A DNA stretch of 21,161 nt from Perkinsus chesapeaki (GCA_013115145.1 JAAPAO010000422.1:10108-31268); one strand, 5' to 3'; numbered from the stretch's first letter, positions 1 to 9,726 are shown. Program-made: numbers and translations. The notes: a model not told the origin generated them from the letters alone.

Positions 1-131
1 AGTCGGGCCATGCTGCCCTTTATTCCCCACAGTAGGGGGATAAGCCTGTACGGCTAAGTCGGGCCATGCTGCCCTTTATTCCCCACAGTAGGGGGATAAG
101 CCTGTACGGCTAAGTCGGGCCATGCTGCCCC
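1..131. repeat. Tandem 56-bp repeat, 2.3 copies, cut by the window edge
   Basis: Two identical 56-bp copies (1-56 and 57-112) are followed by a third that matches for about 19 bases (113-131) and then diverges. The array probably continues to the left of the window. Each unit has a CCCC/GGGG stem, then GGATAAG, then AGCC-TGTAC-GGCT. No coding frame is supported. Confidence 0.93.
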
Positions 132-270
132 ATGTGTCACCCTAGTGAGGGTTATGCCTATGATAGGCTATATAGTATAGTTTGTTCCCTTGTATGACTT
201 GCGTTAAGGTCATATTGGGCTGCTGAATGCCCACGGTGTCCCGTGGAGGGATAAGAAGCCTTAAAGGCTA
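18..270 (+). other. Four diverged units sharing a two-hairpin layout
   Basis: The two exact repeat units and two diverged units to their right share the same order of elements: a C-rich/G-rich stem, then ATAAG or TTATG, then a GCC...GGC hairpin followed by TA. Unit 3 has ACCCT-AGTG-AGGGT and then GCCTAT-G-ATAGGC (156-168). Unit 4 has CCACG...CGTGG and then AGCCTT-A-AAGGCT (257-269). The stem sequences change between units while pairing is kept, as expected for selected structure. Whether it acts as RNA, as part of a mobile element or as a satellite cannot be told from here. Confidence 0.55.
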
Positions 271-290
271 GATAATCGATTAGCACGTCA

Positions 291-775
291 GCAAGGTCAG
301 GATGACCCAGCCACCGGGTGAGGTGGTGTTAATATGCCTAATGCATGTGTTGGCTATTCTGACATTCTTACTCCTCCAGTCGAGTACTTCTTACTCACTA
401 TACTATCAGAAGTGATTCCTATGTCGAATCGGTTCACTTGTCATTGTGTGTTCTACAATATTCTGTATGCTGTTTTCTGCCTTTTCGACCCTAACTATCC
501 GTATCTCTATTTCTCCACTATAATTTATGTCTTGCTGTATTCCGTCCGTTATCGTTCTTACTGCCTTTTAACGTACAATCCTTTCTCGTCTGTAATTCCT
601 TATGTGGCATCCTATTCCTTATATTCTGTATCGTTGTTACCTCTCCCTTTATATACACAACTCACTCGGAAAATATCTCGTTTCAGCCGCCGCAATTGTT
701 TTTTGTAGTCGTCCCAATTTTAAAGATATTTTCGAGGTCACTTTCGCGTCAGCAGTTGTTCTCCTAGTTAGTCTC
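291..775 (+). other. Pyrimidine-rich stretch upstream of the SAMHD1-like gene
   Basis: No gene is supported. The + strand is rich in T and C from about 340 to 700, which keeps a Tyr/Ser/Leu-rich frame open from 334 to 708 without any recognisable domain. A TATATA-like string lies at 649-656, about 120 bases before the proposed start codon at 776. It could belong to the promoter, but this is weak. Confidence 0.4.
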
Positions 776-3700
776 ATGTCGGCCCATAACGAAAACGCTA
801 TGGACCTCAGTAACGTAAATGCAGCTTCACCGGCCACCACAGTGGCTGCCTCAGACGACCTAGGCGACAAGAACAAGTTGATCCAAGTTGACTTTGCGGG
901 AACCGTTAAAAGATTCTCGTGAGGTCGATTCGCTGCCCTCCCCACACACTGTCCTCGCTTCAGGTTCAAGAACAGCAGAAGGCTTCTTAATCAGCTGAAG
1001 CACTCCTTTGGTGTCGAGAACGCCCGTTCGATTGAGCTGATCGAGAAATCTACCAGCGCAGTGGTCTCTCTAGGCGACTTGGACGACCAGGGTGAATATG
1101 AGCTTAAGGTAGCCTCGCTGAAGAACATATTGTGCTCCTTGACGAAACATATCTGCCATTTTATTTTCATGCTTTCCATCCCAGTGTTGGAATACATGCC
1201 GCTGAAAAATGTTGAGCAAATCTCCGAAAATTCCGCAGACGTTTTTCGCATCTGCCAGCATTGAGTGCATTTTCTCCGCTTAGTGTGGGCTGAGGCCGTC
1301 TGGTAGATATCCCAATACTGGGCGAATCTAAGTTGTGCGTTCCACTATATCAGGTCACCGGACACTCCCTTGGTTCCCTTGAAAGCTTCTCAACTCAATG
1401 CCCCGTGCATAGGCTGATAACCCTTCCGGAGATCTGCCGCTACGTTGTGGACACCCCTTACTTCCAGCGATTAAGGAACGAGTCACAACTTGGTAAACCC
1501 CGCTGGATTGCTGTCCTCTTTTGCGTGCTCGATATCCTTCCTTTCAGGTGCGGCTGGTTATGTGTTTATGGGCGCCACGCATACTAGATTTGAGCATTCT
1601 ATTGGGGCTGCCTACCTAGCGTAAGATTCTTTAAAGGCGTTTCTGGAAAGATTCCTGCAATGTTGATAGAAGTCTGCTGTTAGGGAGCCTCCCTATAATA
1701 TGCTACTAGCATATCATTGATCTATCGAGTGGAAGCCTAGGTCAATCGCATGACTTTTTTTCACTCCACGTTTGTAAAGGCTCCTGCATATTCGAAGCAC
1801 AGCGGCTTGATATTTCAATATTTATCTAAACTAAGAAAAAGTTTTGAAATCTCTGTTCCCGCATGACTGGCTCTTTCGGTCCCTACTGTCTCGAATACTC
1901 AGAATCTTTCCTTGAAGCGCGCTTTTGGGAAAGTTGAGACATCTATAAATGTATCCAGCTGCGCCGGCCAAGTGTATTCTACCAGTTGTAATCGTTCAGA
2001 GGCGGCTCCGTTAGTTCAAAGCCAATTCGTGGAAGTATCCATCGAAATGGCGCCTGAACTTCAAGTGTGCTGCTTTTGCAAAATTGTTATCGTTGCCCCA
2101 AGCCTACTGATTCCCCCTTAGGAAGAAGCTTGTCGACCAATTGAGCTCCAACCAACCAGAATATGGCATCACCGAAGAGGACAGGCTCTGTGTTATCATC
2201 GCTGGTCTGTGCCATGACCTCGGTCATGGCCCCTATTCCCACGTCTGGGATTCCCATGTGAGTTGCCGAGCCTCCGCGCCTGTCGGTGGTCGCTAGGTTT
2301 CTGTCAGGTCAATCCAGCCCTCGGAATTCATAAGGGACACGAAGTTATGAGCGTGAAAATGATGTGAGTTTTGTGGCGCGTGACATTTTCATGACGTCGA
2401 TAAATTATTAGGGAAGACACTCGAGTTTGTCGACCTGATTGCGGACAGTATTGAAGCGTCTGTGTGAGCTCCTCAGCTTCCTAGAAAGATTGTCGCCGCC
2501 TCCGGCCGGGAGCTCTGAAAACCATGAGAAATCCCTTCTGAACCAATTTTACGGAAAACGAATGTCTCAAGTGTCTTTCCCTGCCAACATGACTTTGTAT
2601 GGGTCAGCTATTCCGAGCTCGCAAATGAGCGATTATTTCTCGTTATCTTTCAGCGACATAGTCGTAGAGCACCTACTGAAGACAGCAGATTCACCGATGA
2701 TAAATGCCATTTTCACAGAGGAAAACGTCAATTTTATTAAGGCATGCATCGAGGTAAGATTCTCCACATTTCCCAGCTTATACCCTCCACTTAGCCGCCT
2801 GCGCAACTCCATGACCCCGACTTCGGTGAAGATCGGCGAGCGGCAGTAAGCTCCAAAACAGCTCTATTCTCGACAGCCATTTCTGTCAGTTTTTTCGCTC
2901 TATCGGTCGACCTCCTTCGAAGTTCTTCCTACTTGAAGTGGTCGCTAATAAGAAGTGTGGCGTTGATGTCGACAAGCTCGACTATATTCTTCGGTGAGCG
3001 TCCCCGTCCACTTCCGTGTGGAGTTTTTAATTCAGAGATTGTCACTATACCGGCTACTCCTCAACAGTCGATACTTCGCGTCTCATCAGCACCGCTAGAG
3101 TGAGTACAGCCCCACACCAGGCCATGACCGATCTCCTTCTTGTCAGGTTATGCCCTGTGACAATGACGTGAATCGGATATGTTGGCCTGCGAAGGCAGTT
3201 GGGAGCATCATCGATCTTTTCCAGCGTCGAGCGAGCCTCCATCATGACGTGTATGTTATCGCTTCGACTAACCACCGGCCTTCCTTGAGGTCTCAATTCT
3301 TCTTGTCGGAATACACTTTTCGATGCTCGAGGAAGAATCGGACTGAATTCCGTGAACTCCACGAAATTTCCCGCATGATTTTTTTGACAAAGTACAATTT
3401 AATCTTTGCTCGACAAGATCTTCGCAGGTATCAACACCCCACGGTCATCGGCGTGGATTTGATCCTGCGAGACGTCTTTGTTAAAGCATCGCCCCATCTC
3501 GAAGTTCGATGTCAAGACGGCGAGTTCAGGTATCTGGGAGTATCTTGTAGAGTGTAATCTCTGTTTAGGTCCCTCAAGGAGGCAAGCGAAGATCCCGTCG
3601 CCTTCAGTCGTGTCACCAACTGGCTGGTACGTGTTAACCAAAGATGCTATTTACGTCGCACTGCTCCTTCGCACTGCTTTCAACTATTCTGGTCTTTTTC

Positions 3701-4857
3701 ACGTTAAGTTTGTTAAGTCTAACTCTGTCTTTTTTAACAATCGTTGACTCTTATCTTTTCAATTTCCAGAAGCTGACCCAGGAGGGAGCTTTGAGGCTTC
3801 CAACTCGGCCATAGTGATAGTTTCTACTTTTCCTCCTTCGACTGAAACGTACATAGTGTGTGCTTACTGAATACAGTTGTCGGGCATCTTGACTAATATT
3901 TTGGTGAATTCCCTTCCGTTTCGAGGGCGCGCTCCTTCGATTCCTTTTCGACGCGTTTTCTAACTCACTCATCGATCGTTCTCAAATTGCGTCTTCCTCA
4001 GCACCAATTTATACAGCATGGCCGCCATGTGAGACTCAATGTTGATTGGAACCACCCGGACATGGTCGAGGCAACAAGGCTTCTGGAGAATATAAGCAAT
4101 AGGGAGTATAGACGATCACGCCGCTGCATTCATAAAATGCATTTTTAGACTCTTTAAAATAGCCGGTACCTTCACCGAGCGACATCCGGGCATACGCGAT
4201 CTGACTAAGGCAGCCGAGGAGATAGCAGCGCTGACTGGAGGACAAGTGGGGCCTGATGAGGTGAGTATGACCGCGCGCCACAGAATTGAAGATTTTGGCA
4301 GATCGAGTGTCGGTCGAGGAAGATATCGTGGGGAATGAAGGATAAGAATCCGATGGAGAATATCAGATTTTATGCCGAGAAAGGCACGGCGATCACCGAC
4401 TTTTATTTGAGGCCTCTTCAGGATCGATGAGGCTAAGTCGTACCGAGTTCCCCACTATGCTACCGAGATCCTTCGAGGACTCGGAGACGATAGTGTTTGT
4501 TAAGTCGCAAGATCAAAGCAAGCGAGAGGCCACTAAAGCCGCCCTCGATCTGTGGTTGTTGAAGCAGCAGGTGAGCTACGATCTCCATTGTGAACATATC
4601 CTCGAAGTTAGGCGGATGCTGAGCGCCCCAGCGAGGCATCGCCGATGGAGGTTAATGGCGCGCCGCCCGATTCACAGTCAGCAGTTGCAAATAACCTTCC
4701 ATCAAATCCTGCTCAGCTGTAAGTCGATTAATGGTCGTTGAAAGTACCAGTTTTTGTGATCAGGAAACGTGTGTTTTCATTGATCACTCCAAACTGCGAG
4801 ACCCCTGCAACCCCACCGCAAGAGAATCGTGCTAGAAGACTTCGACTGGACAATTAA
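776..4857 (+). CDS. SAMHD1-like: SAMHD1-like HD-domain dNTP triphosphohydrolase, about 19 exons
   Basis: Enzymes of this family cut dNTPs to deoxynucleoside plus triphosphate and so control nucleotide pools. Exons: 776-918, 964-1108, unresolved 1109-1332, about 1333-1492, 1548-1620, 2122-2257, 2308-2363, 2654-2753, 2795-2845, 2890-2993, 3036-3099, 3147-3250, 3428-3529, 3569-3626, 4002-4105, 4149-4260, 4302-4383, 4422-4570, 4612-4718, 4764-4857 (TAA). Phases match at each junction from 1492 on. The HD metal ligands are present: H in [10 protein letters not shown] in [10 protein letters not shown] and D in VDVDKLDY. Later family blocks include [34 protein letters not shown] and [11 protein letters not shown]. 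The usual DPVHG motif reads CPVHR. One intron (4384-4421) is GC-AG; the others from exon 3 onward are GT-AG. Most are 38-55 bp, but four are 177-501 bp. No stop or frameshift is needed downstream of 1333, so the gene looks functional. The start at 776 and the N-terminal exons are less certain. Confidence 0.9.
1621..2121 (+). other. Long (501 bp) intron in the SAMHD1-like gene
   Basis: GTAAGA donor and CCCCTTAG acceptor. The protein alignment continues without a gap across it (GAAYLA, then KKLVDQL), so no exon is missing. Two adjacent perfect hairpins lie inside: AGGGAG-C-CTCCCT (1682-1694) and ATATGCT-ACT-AGCATAT (1698-1714). It is about ten times the common intron size of this gene. Confidence 0.75.
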
Positions 4858-5515
4858 CGAGCTATGCGCGGTTGAGGCTTTCATTTAAATTCGAGTGTCA
4901 CCAAGTACAGTGAATTTCTGCTTTATGCATTGGTGTGTTGTGTTGATTGTAACGAACGAGCAACCTGTTCACCGTCCGGCTGACTTGAAGAGTCCGGTCG
5001 TCTTCCCTAACTTGGGGACTCTAAGACTAGTGTAATATGTCACATTATTAAAAGTGCAGCCCTGCACTAACGGAGAAGCGCTCCTCATAACGAGATCATA
5101 TCCATTCACTTTATATATCTCTGAATATACCTCGTCTACTACTGCAGTATAAATCAAACCCACATTCTGCTAGGACTTTCGAACAGTTCGGTTGTTGAAG
5201 TGTTGGTTAACCTATTGTTACCGTCGGTATCTATTATGCTTATTGGCACGCTACTGGCCAACTCGACAACAGGAAGGGTATTGAAGAGCTACATTTGTTA
5301 TTCTTATTAAACCCACCAATGCATTAGATCTCCCACTGCGAGTGGTTGTCGTTTAACAAGCATCGGCTAGAACCCGACAGCCATTACCTGAATCGGGTGG
5401 CCTGGCATCACAGACTGCACAGGTGTTCCGCGTCTAAAACTAAGATGGGACGCTTACAAAGCAAAAAGATCTTTACGACTTCGAAAAAAAGGATACAGAC
5501 TCCTCTGAACTTTTA
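4858..5515. other. Intergenic stretch between convergent genes, with one unassigned frame
   Basis: Holds the 3' flanks of the SAMHD1-like gene (+) and of the secreted-protein gene (-). A 64-codon minus-strand frame (4969-5163) has a protein-like composition, with TAVVDEVYSEIYKVNGYDL near its start and NNVTYY later. I do not recognise it, and an acceptor-like CAG just upstream at 5168-5170 would allow it to be a terminal exon. No partner exon was found in 5164-5515. Confidence 0.35.
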
Positions 5516-6286
5516 TCATGGAGGGCACCGAATAGGGAGATTGTTGAACGCGTGAAGGACTGTAGGCCGGTCACTACTGTGATGTGGCTGTACTTCCAAA
5601 ACCGATGCATTCAATCGTCTAAAGGTGAAATGAAAAGAAGTATATGGTCCAGTAATGTTGACAGCTGAGCTGTTGACATCAAATGGTGCCCAGATTTGTA
5701 ACCAATGCCAACATGGTGTAGTCTTCAATTCCATTGTGTTGATAAAACCACGAATAATCCACTGGTTGAAAGACATGCCAATTCCAATGCATATTTTATC
5801 ACTACAATAGTATGGGTGAGGGTATAGTGGTGGAGGGCCTGCATCAGAAACAACCAACTGTTCGCTAAATCCGACACCATCCTTCTTAGTGGGAGAGCTC
5901 TGGAGGCGGCAAGGCTCGTAGGATAGAATCACACCAGAAGAGGTAACTGCCGTAATTGAATCATTTCCAGGGTGATACTGCATGGTGTAATCGAAGGTCA
6001 AATAGGGGAAAGTGTTGCTGTTGTTGAGTGAGGGAGCACATCTATTCCTTGATAAAATGATATAGCCATTCTCATCGATATGATACGGTGAATAGTAGGT
6101 CATCTGTTCGACATTATTATTGATATAACCAGTCATGTAACGATTGGCGCCATCGGACGTGAAGAAGATCCTGCTCCGGAAGAGGTCATCCGCCGAACAA
6201 TAATACCAATCCGGAGCATTGTCGTGAACAGCATCACTCATAACAGCTATCACCATTGTACCCACGAATGAAGTCAGAATTGACAT
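5516..6286 (-). CDS. Secreted protein of unknown function, 256 aa (paralog 1)
   Basis: No intron is needed. The frame stays open upstream to 6349, but the ATG at 6284-6286 is preferred. It begins a hydrophobic signal-like segment (SILTSFVGTMVIAVMSDA) and gives 256 aa, close to the 255 aa of the neighbouring paralog. The mature part has several cysteines and possible N-glycosylation sites (NSS, NIT, NAS). It shares with the gene at 6427-7194 a DxYYC/GDYC start, the block NT.FPYL..DY...Y, the block SD.GPPP...YYCSD, and a C-terminal F.F..RR.N.S.L pattern. Residue identity is low, so the duplication is old. I do not recognise the family from characterised proteins. It probably acts outside the cell or in the secretory pathway. 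Confidence 0.8.
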   Translation of the reverse strand: MSILTSFVGTMVIAVMSDAVHDNAPDWYYCSADDLFRSRIFFTSDGANRYMTGYINNNVEQMTYYSPYHIDENGYIILSRNRCAPSLNNSNTFPYLTFDYTMQYHPGNDSITAVTSSGVILSYEPCRLQSSPTKKDGVGFSEQLVVSDAGPPPLYPHPYYCSDKICIGIGMSFNQWIIRGFINTMELKTTPCWHWLQIWAPFDVNSSAVNITGPYTSFHFTFRRLNASVLEVQPHHSSDRPTVLHAFNNLPIRCPP

Positions 6287-6426
6287 TGTGAACCTGAAAC
6301 GATCTGCTTTGCTACAAATAAAGCATATGCTTGAGTAACTCGAACACATAGAACTGTGAAAGTGACAAGTAAAATGACGGTAACGGTTCTCAAGGACCCT
6401 GACTTTTATTATCGCTACTTATTGTA

Positions 6427-7194
6427 TTATCTCAAGAGATATTTACACTTCCTCCTCTCCTCTGGTGTGACAGCTCTCTTCAAGGTAAATGATTGGTCTG
6501 GCACACAGTCTGGCACCAGTTTAAGGGTCGAGTTGTCCACCCTCACCAAGGAGAAGGCGAATCGTCCAAAAGGTATCGGGAGAGGAACCCTTTTGTCGAC
6601 TTCAGTGTAGCCCCCAATATAAGATAATTTTTCTCCTAGGTATAGCCTTGCTACTCCGTCATCTTCAATACTTAGTGTCACCAAGTCACTGCAGTAGAGG
6701 TCCAGAAATGGTGGTGGGTCGGACGAGCTCAGCCTCTTTGCCCAATAGTCTGGGCATAGTGTAGTCGAAAAGTGTGCCAGCATTTTCCCCTTCAAATCAT
6801 AAAGTTCAATTGCATCTTCTTGTTTATTATATTTGAGGTTGTAGTCCTGGACTAGATACGGGAATGAAAGAGTATCATTCAATTTAAAGGTCGGCGGCTC
6901 CCCTGTGATACGTAACCAACCGTCGCCCTCAACTTCATAGTGAGCATCCACGAGGGCATGTCCTTGACGTTCGAAGTTGTACACGTCAATGACCGAGATA
7001 AAGCAGTTTCCCGAGGTGCTTCCTCGGCGGTTTGGCTGGAAATTAATGGTGCTAGACGGGGAAGGTAGAATGGCATCCATACAGTAATCGCCGTTGGGAA
7101 TCCTATCGTGCTGATTACTCTCAACTGGTATGGATGACCATATTTGTCTAACCCACAAGTAAAATATCATCTTGAACATAGTGAACTTCGTCAA
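6427..7194 (-). CDS. Secreted protein of unknown function, 255 aa (paralog 2)
   Basis: Same strand as, and 140 bp upstream of, the 5516-6286 gene. Start choices are the ATG at 7194 or an internal ATG 15 bases later (MFKMIFYLWV). The short hydrophobic stretch MIFYLWV is a weaker signal peptide than in paralog 1. Shared blocks: GDYC near the N-terminus, NDTLSFPYLVQDY, SSDPPPFLDLYCSD, and a C-terminal FAFSLVRVDNSTLKLVP that aligns with FHFTFRRLNASVLEVQP in paralog 1. The cysteines of the YC(S)D motif are kept. Function is unknown. The tandem arrangement and low identity suggest a diversifying lineage-specific family. Confidence 0.8.
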   Translation of the reverse strand: MTKFTMFKMIFYLWVRQIWSSIPVESNQHDRIPNGDYCMDAILPSPSSTINFQPNRRGSTSGNCFISVIDVYNFERQGHALVDAHYEVEGDGWLRITGEPPTFKLNDTLSFPYLVQDYNLKYNKQEDAIELYDLKGKMLAHFSTTLCPDYWAKRLSSSDPPPFLDLYCSDLVTLSIEDDGVARLYLGEKLSYIGGYTEVDKRVPLPIPFGRFAFSLVRVDNSTLKLVPDCVPDQSFTLKRAVTPEERRKCKYLLR

Positions 7195-8640
7195 TTAGTA
7201 GAGTATACTATGAAAAGGGGCGTGCCCGGCTGTACTCGCTGCTATTGTACATGCGTGCAAGCCGTGGCGCACACGAAACGGGACATTTACAATTAGGAGC
7301 CAGATGCCGCGACCTCTCTCGATGCTACTGGAGGATAAAGACAGGTTCTCAGGCTTTCGGAGGCCTGTAAAGGGAACAAAACGATGGCATTGCAGTGTTC
7401 CTTGTAGCATGCGTCGGCTCCGTCATTCGTCGAGGCGCAAGTTTTGCGCCACCAGGCATTTCTCGTTTGTGTCACAAACGCGGCTCACAGACTTTGTGAG
7501 CAGGTCATCAAAACAAAACAACTTTGCAGGATAGTGGACATCTCTACGGTATGTCGTAGGCTTGTGCTGCAGAAAGGGTATGGTACAAGGCTTGTACTAC
7601 AAGCGTGTGTGGAACAGTTATTCCGTCGGTGATCTGGTAGGATTTCCCGATTCGGAATTTCTCGAGGCAATCGCTACTCGGTTCCACGTCAGAGACGTCT
7701 GAGAATGGGAATCCAACCAGTCGCTGGCAGCGACTTGCTGCTGTTGGAGACAATGTGCCGATGAGACCAGGCTCGCAGTGAGACTTGAGGGACGACCAGT
7801 TCATTGAGGCCTTATTGTCAAACGCCGCCTACGCGGCGCACACTCCGAGGAGCTCGTAAGTCATTCAGGGGGCTCAGGCCCAGAGATCCATCCACCTTTC
7901 TGGGAGTCGACGCGAAAGATCTTCGTTTCCAGGAGGGCCTAGTGCAGAGCATGGAATCCGATAGACCCATCGCGAGAGAACGAACGTCAAATCATTCTCA
8001 GGAACATTTTCCGTGGCCTGCTCACAGCATTGAACGAGTTCTTCCTTCACGGAATAGTAACATTTAAAATCTAGTCAAGATTACACACTTTGCTGTCAGC
8101 CTCAGATCCGATCAGAACTTAGTAAAGTTTACATGGAGTTCAGCATCGCAATCTGCACGAGTATGAATAAGACTAAATTATCATGTCCTCTACAAATATG
8201 GTGATTGGAATAGGTGAGACTCGACTCAATGTTTCCGAAAACCAGGCAGCATAACGAGCGAGGTAATTCCCAGACGATAAGATATCTGTTTCGCCTCCCT
8301 TGTAGATCGCGACGGCTTACTCGCGGTGAGATGTTCCAGAAAGCTTGAAAGTTTCTTAGGTGGAAAACATGTATAATGTTTCCCTTTTTGGGAGAGATGT
8401 TCGTTTGTATTCACATCATGATGATGATGCGATGGGTATGTCAACGCCTCTAAGCCGACGTAAAGGTCAACGCTTCACGCAGCTTCCACTTGGTTCTCTT
8501 GTGAATATTCACACCCAAAGGTGGTCAACTTCTTGCTGGTTTGGGGGAACTAGATCAACGCGGTTCGAATGTTAATGAAACCAGAATGAAATGGAGGTTC
8601 AACTAAATGATTCTGGGATCATGATAATAATAGAAAATGT
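7195..8640. other. Long intergenic region with a hairpin cluster and a possible coding relic
   Basis: No intact gene was found. Three perfect 7-bp-arm hairpins lie in 68 bases: GGCGCAA...TTGCGCC (7434-7450), GTTTGTG-T-CACAAAC (7465-7479) and GCTCACA...TGTGAGC (7483-7501). Another is CGCCGC-CTAC-GCGGCG (7823-7838). The palindrome CTTGTACTACAAG occurs near 7589 and again near 8685. From about 7780 to 8067 the + strand has protein-like stretches (DDQFIEALLSNAAYAAHT, then DPSTFLGVDAKDLRFQEG) in different frames, with a GTAAGT between them. I cannot join these into a convincing gene. Confidence 0.5.
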
Positions 8641-8783
8641 GGGACGAAAATAGTGATAACCGAAAAGGCACTCAGATCGAAAAGCCTTGTACTACAAGCA
8701 ATGAATGCTCGGTCATTATTCACGGCACATGCTCATAGCTGATGGCATCAACGTTTATCTCATGTGCCATTGTGTACCACAGT

Positions 8784-9726
8784 CTAGGACTTGGTTGTAT
8801 TGAAAGCGCATACTCCTGTGATGTCGGTTTCGATGCATAGAGCGCCTTCCTGGCAATCTGCATCCTGGAAAAACAGCATGCTCCAAAGGGGTGTAGTAGC
8901 TCATACCTCATCACACAAGATTATGCACACAGGCGGGTCATCACATACTGGCTCGTTTGCAGCTAGGGCGGGTGGGCAGTTTCCGTCAATGCAATAGGGA
9001 GCACAGACGGATATCTTGGGATCCTGTCAAGCAGTCTTCTGCAGAAAGCCCATGCCCTCCCTTTGCGAACAGTCTCACAGAAATGAATAGTTTCAAACTT
9101 CCGGATCGGAAGTGTAAATTCGATCATTACGCGAGCTAGCAAGTTCCCGCTAGGGCTTCAAGAAAAGCAGTCAAGGGGAATCGGCTGCGCGAAAAGGCTC
9201 GGCTTCATCGCCGATACCACGCTCCCAACATCACAATGCCGGAGGCAATATGCCTCCTGTAACACTCTAGGATGTTCATGCGTGCGTGACCGCATTACAC
9301 AGTCTGTAGAGTGAATATTCGCGGAAAGAACAACCAGAAGGTACTGTACGGTTACCTTATAATAGTGAATAGGGTACTGGTCAACCCCTCCGATTGCTGG
9401 GCATCCGGCATCATCATCAATTCTCCCGTATACTGAAATAATAAAATGCGACGGTATGGGCACGACCATTCACCGGAGCTTTACAAGTAGTTTCATTGCC
9501 TTTACGCAGCTTCTTGCTTCCCACGTTAGTCTCTCTTGAATCCTTCTTGGAGAATACATAACCAGCGAGTCCGCTAAGAGGTATGATCACGAATGCAAGC
9601 TCAGCCGGGCAGCAGGTTGCTGCCAGCAACATCTCGCGCTCCCTACATTATTATGTCCTCACGAGACGGAGTACCGCTCGTCGTGCAGGCGATACCGAGT
9701 AGGGTGAGAAGGAGGAGAGGAGACAT
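8784..9726 (-). CDS. Small cysteine-rich secreted protein, 147 aa, five exons (copy 1)
   Basis: Exons read on the minus strand: 9726-9647, 9573-9485, 9432-9356, 9023-8907, 8864-8784 (TAG). All introns are GT-AG (73, 52, 332 and 42 bp) and phases join as 2, 1, 0, 0. The protein starts with a clear signal peptide (MSPLLLLTLLGIACTTSG). The middle carries LYGRIDDDAGCP and QYPIHYYK. The C-terminal third is cysteine-dense: VCAPYC, GNCPP, VCIILCDE, ADCQEGALC, GVCAF. The model is supported by the copy at 13108-13762, which has the same junctions. Exons 2, 3 and 5 have exactly equal lengths. The 332-bp third intron is 54 bp in the other copy; an extra exon inside it (for example around EAYCLRHCDVG) cannot be excluded. 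Spaced cysteines suggest disulfides and an extracellular role. Function is unknown. Confidence 0.85.

Noticed and set aside
1-131. CRISPR array
   Set aside because: The 56-bp units are directly joined with no unique spacers, and the DNA is eukaryotic.
334-708. 124-codon + strand open frame upstream of the SAMHD1-like gene
   Set aside because: Open because the strand is pyrimidine-rich; Tyr/Ser/Leu-biased composition with no domain, and it overlaps the likely promoter region.
2403-2450. Protein-like [16 protein letters not shown] frame as an exon of the SAMHD1-like gene
   Set aside because: No acceptor gives the right phase, and splicing 2363 to 2654 aligns directly with the family ([11 protein letters not shown]), so it is intronic.
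2439-2849. 136-codon frame as a stand-alone gene
   Set aside because: Its 3' half is two exons of the SAMHD1-like gene plus intron read-through.
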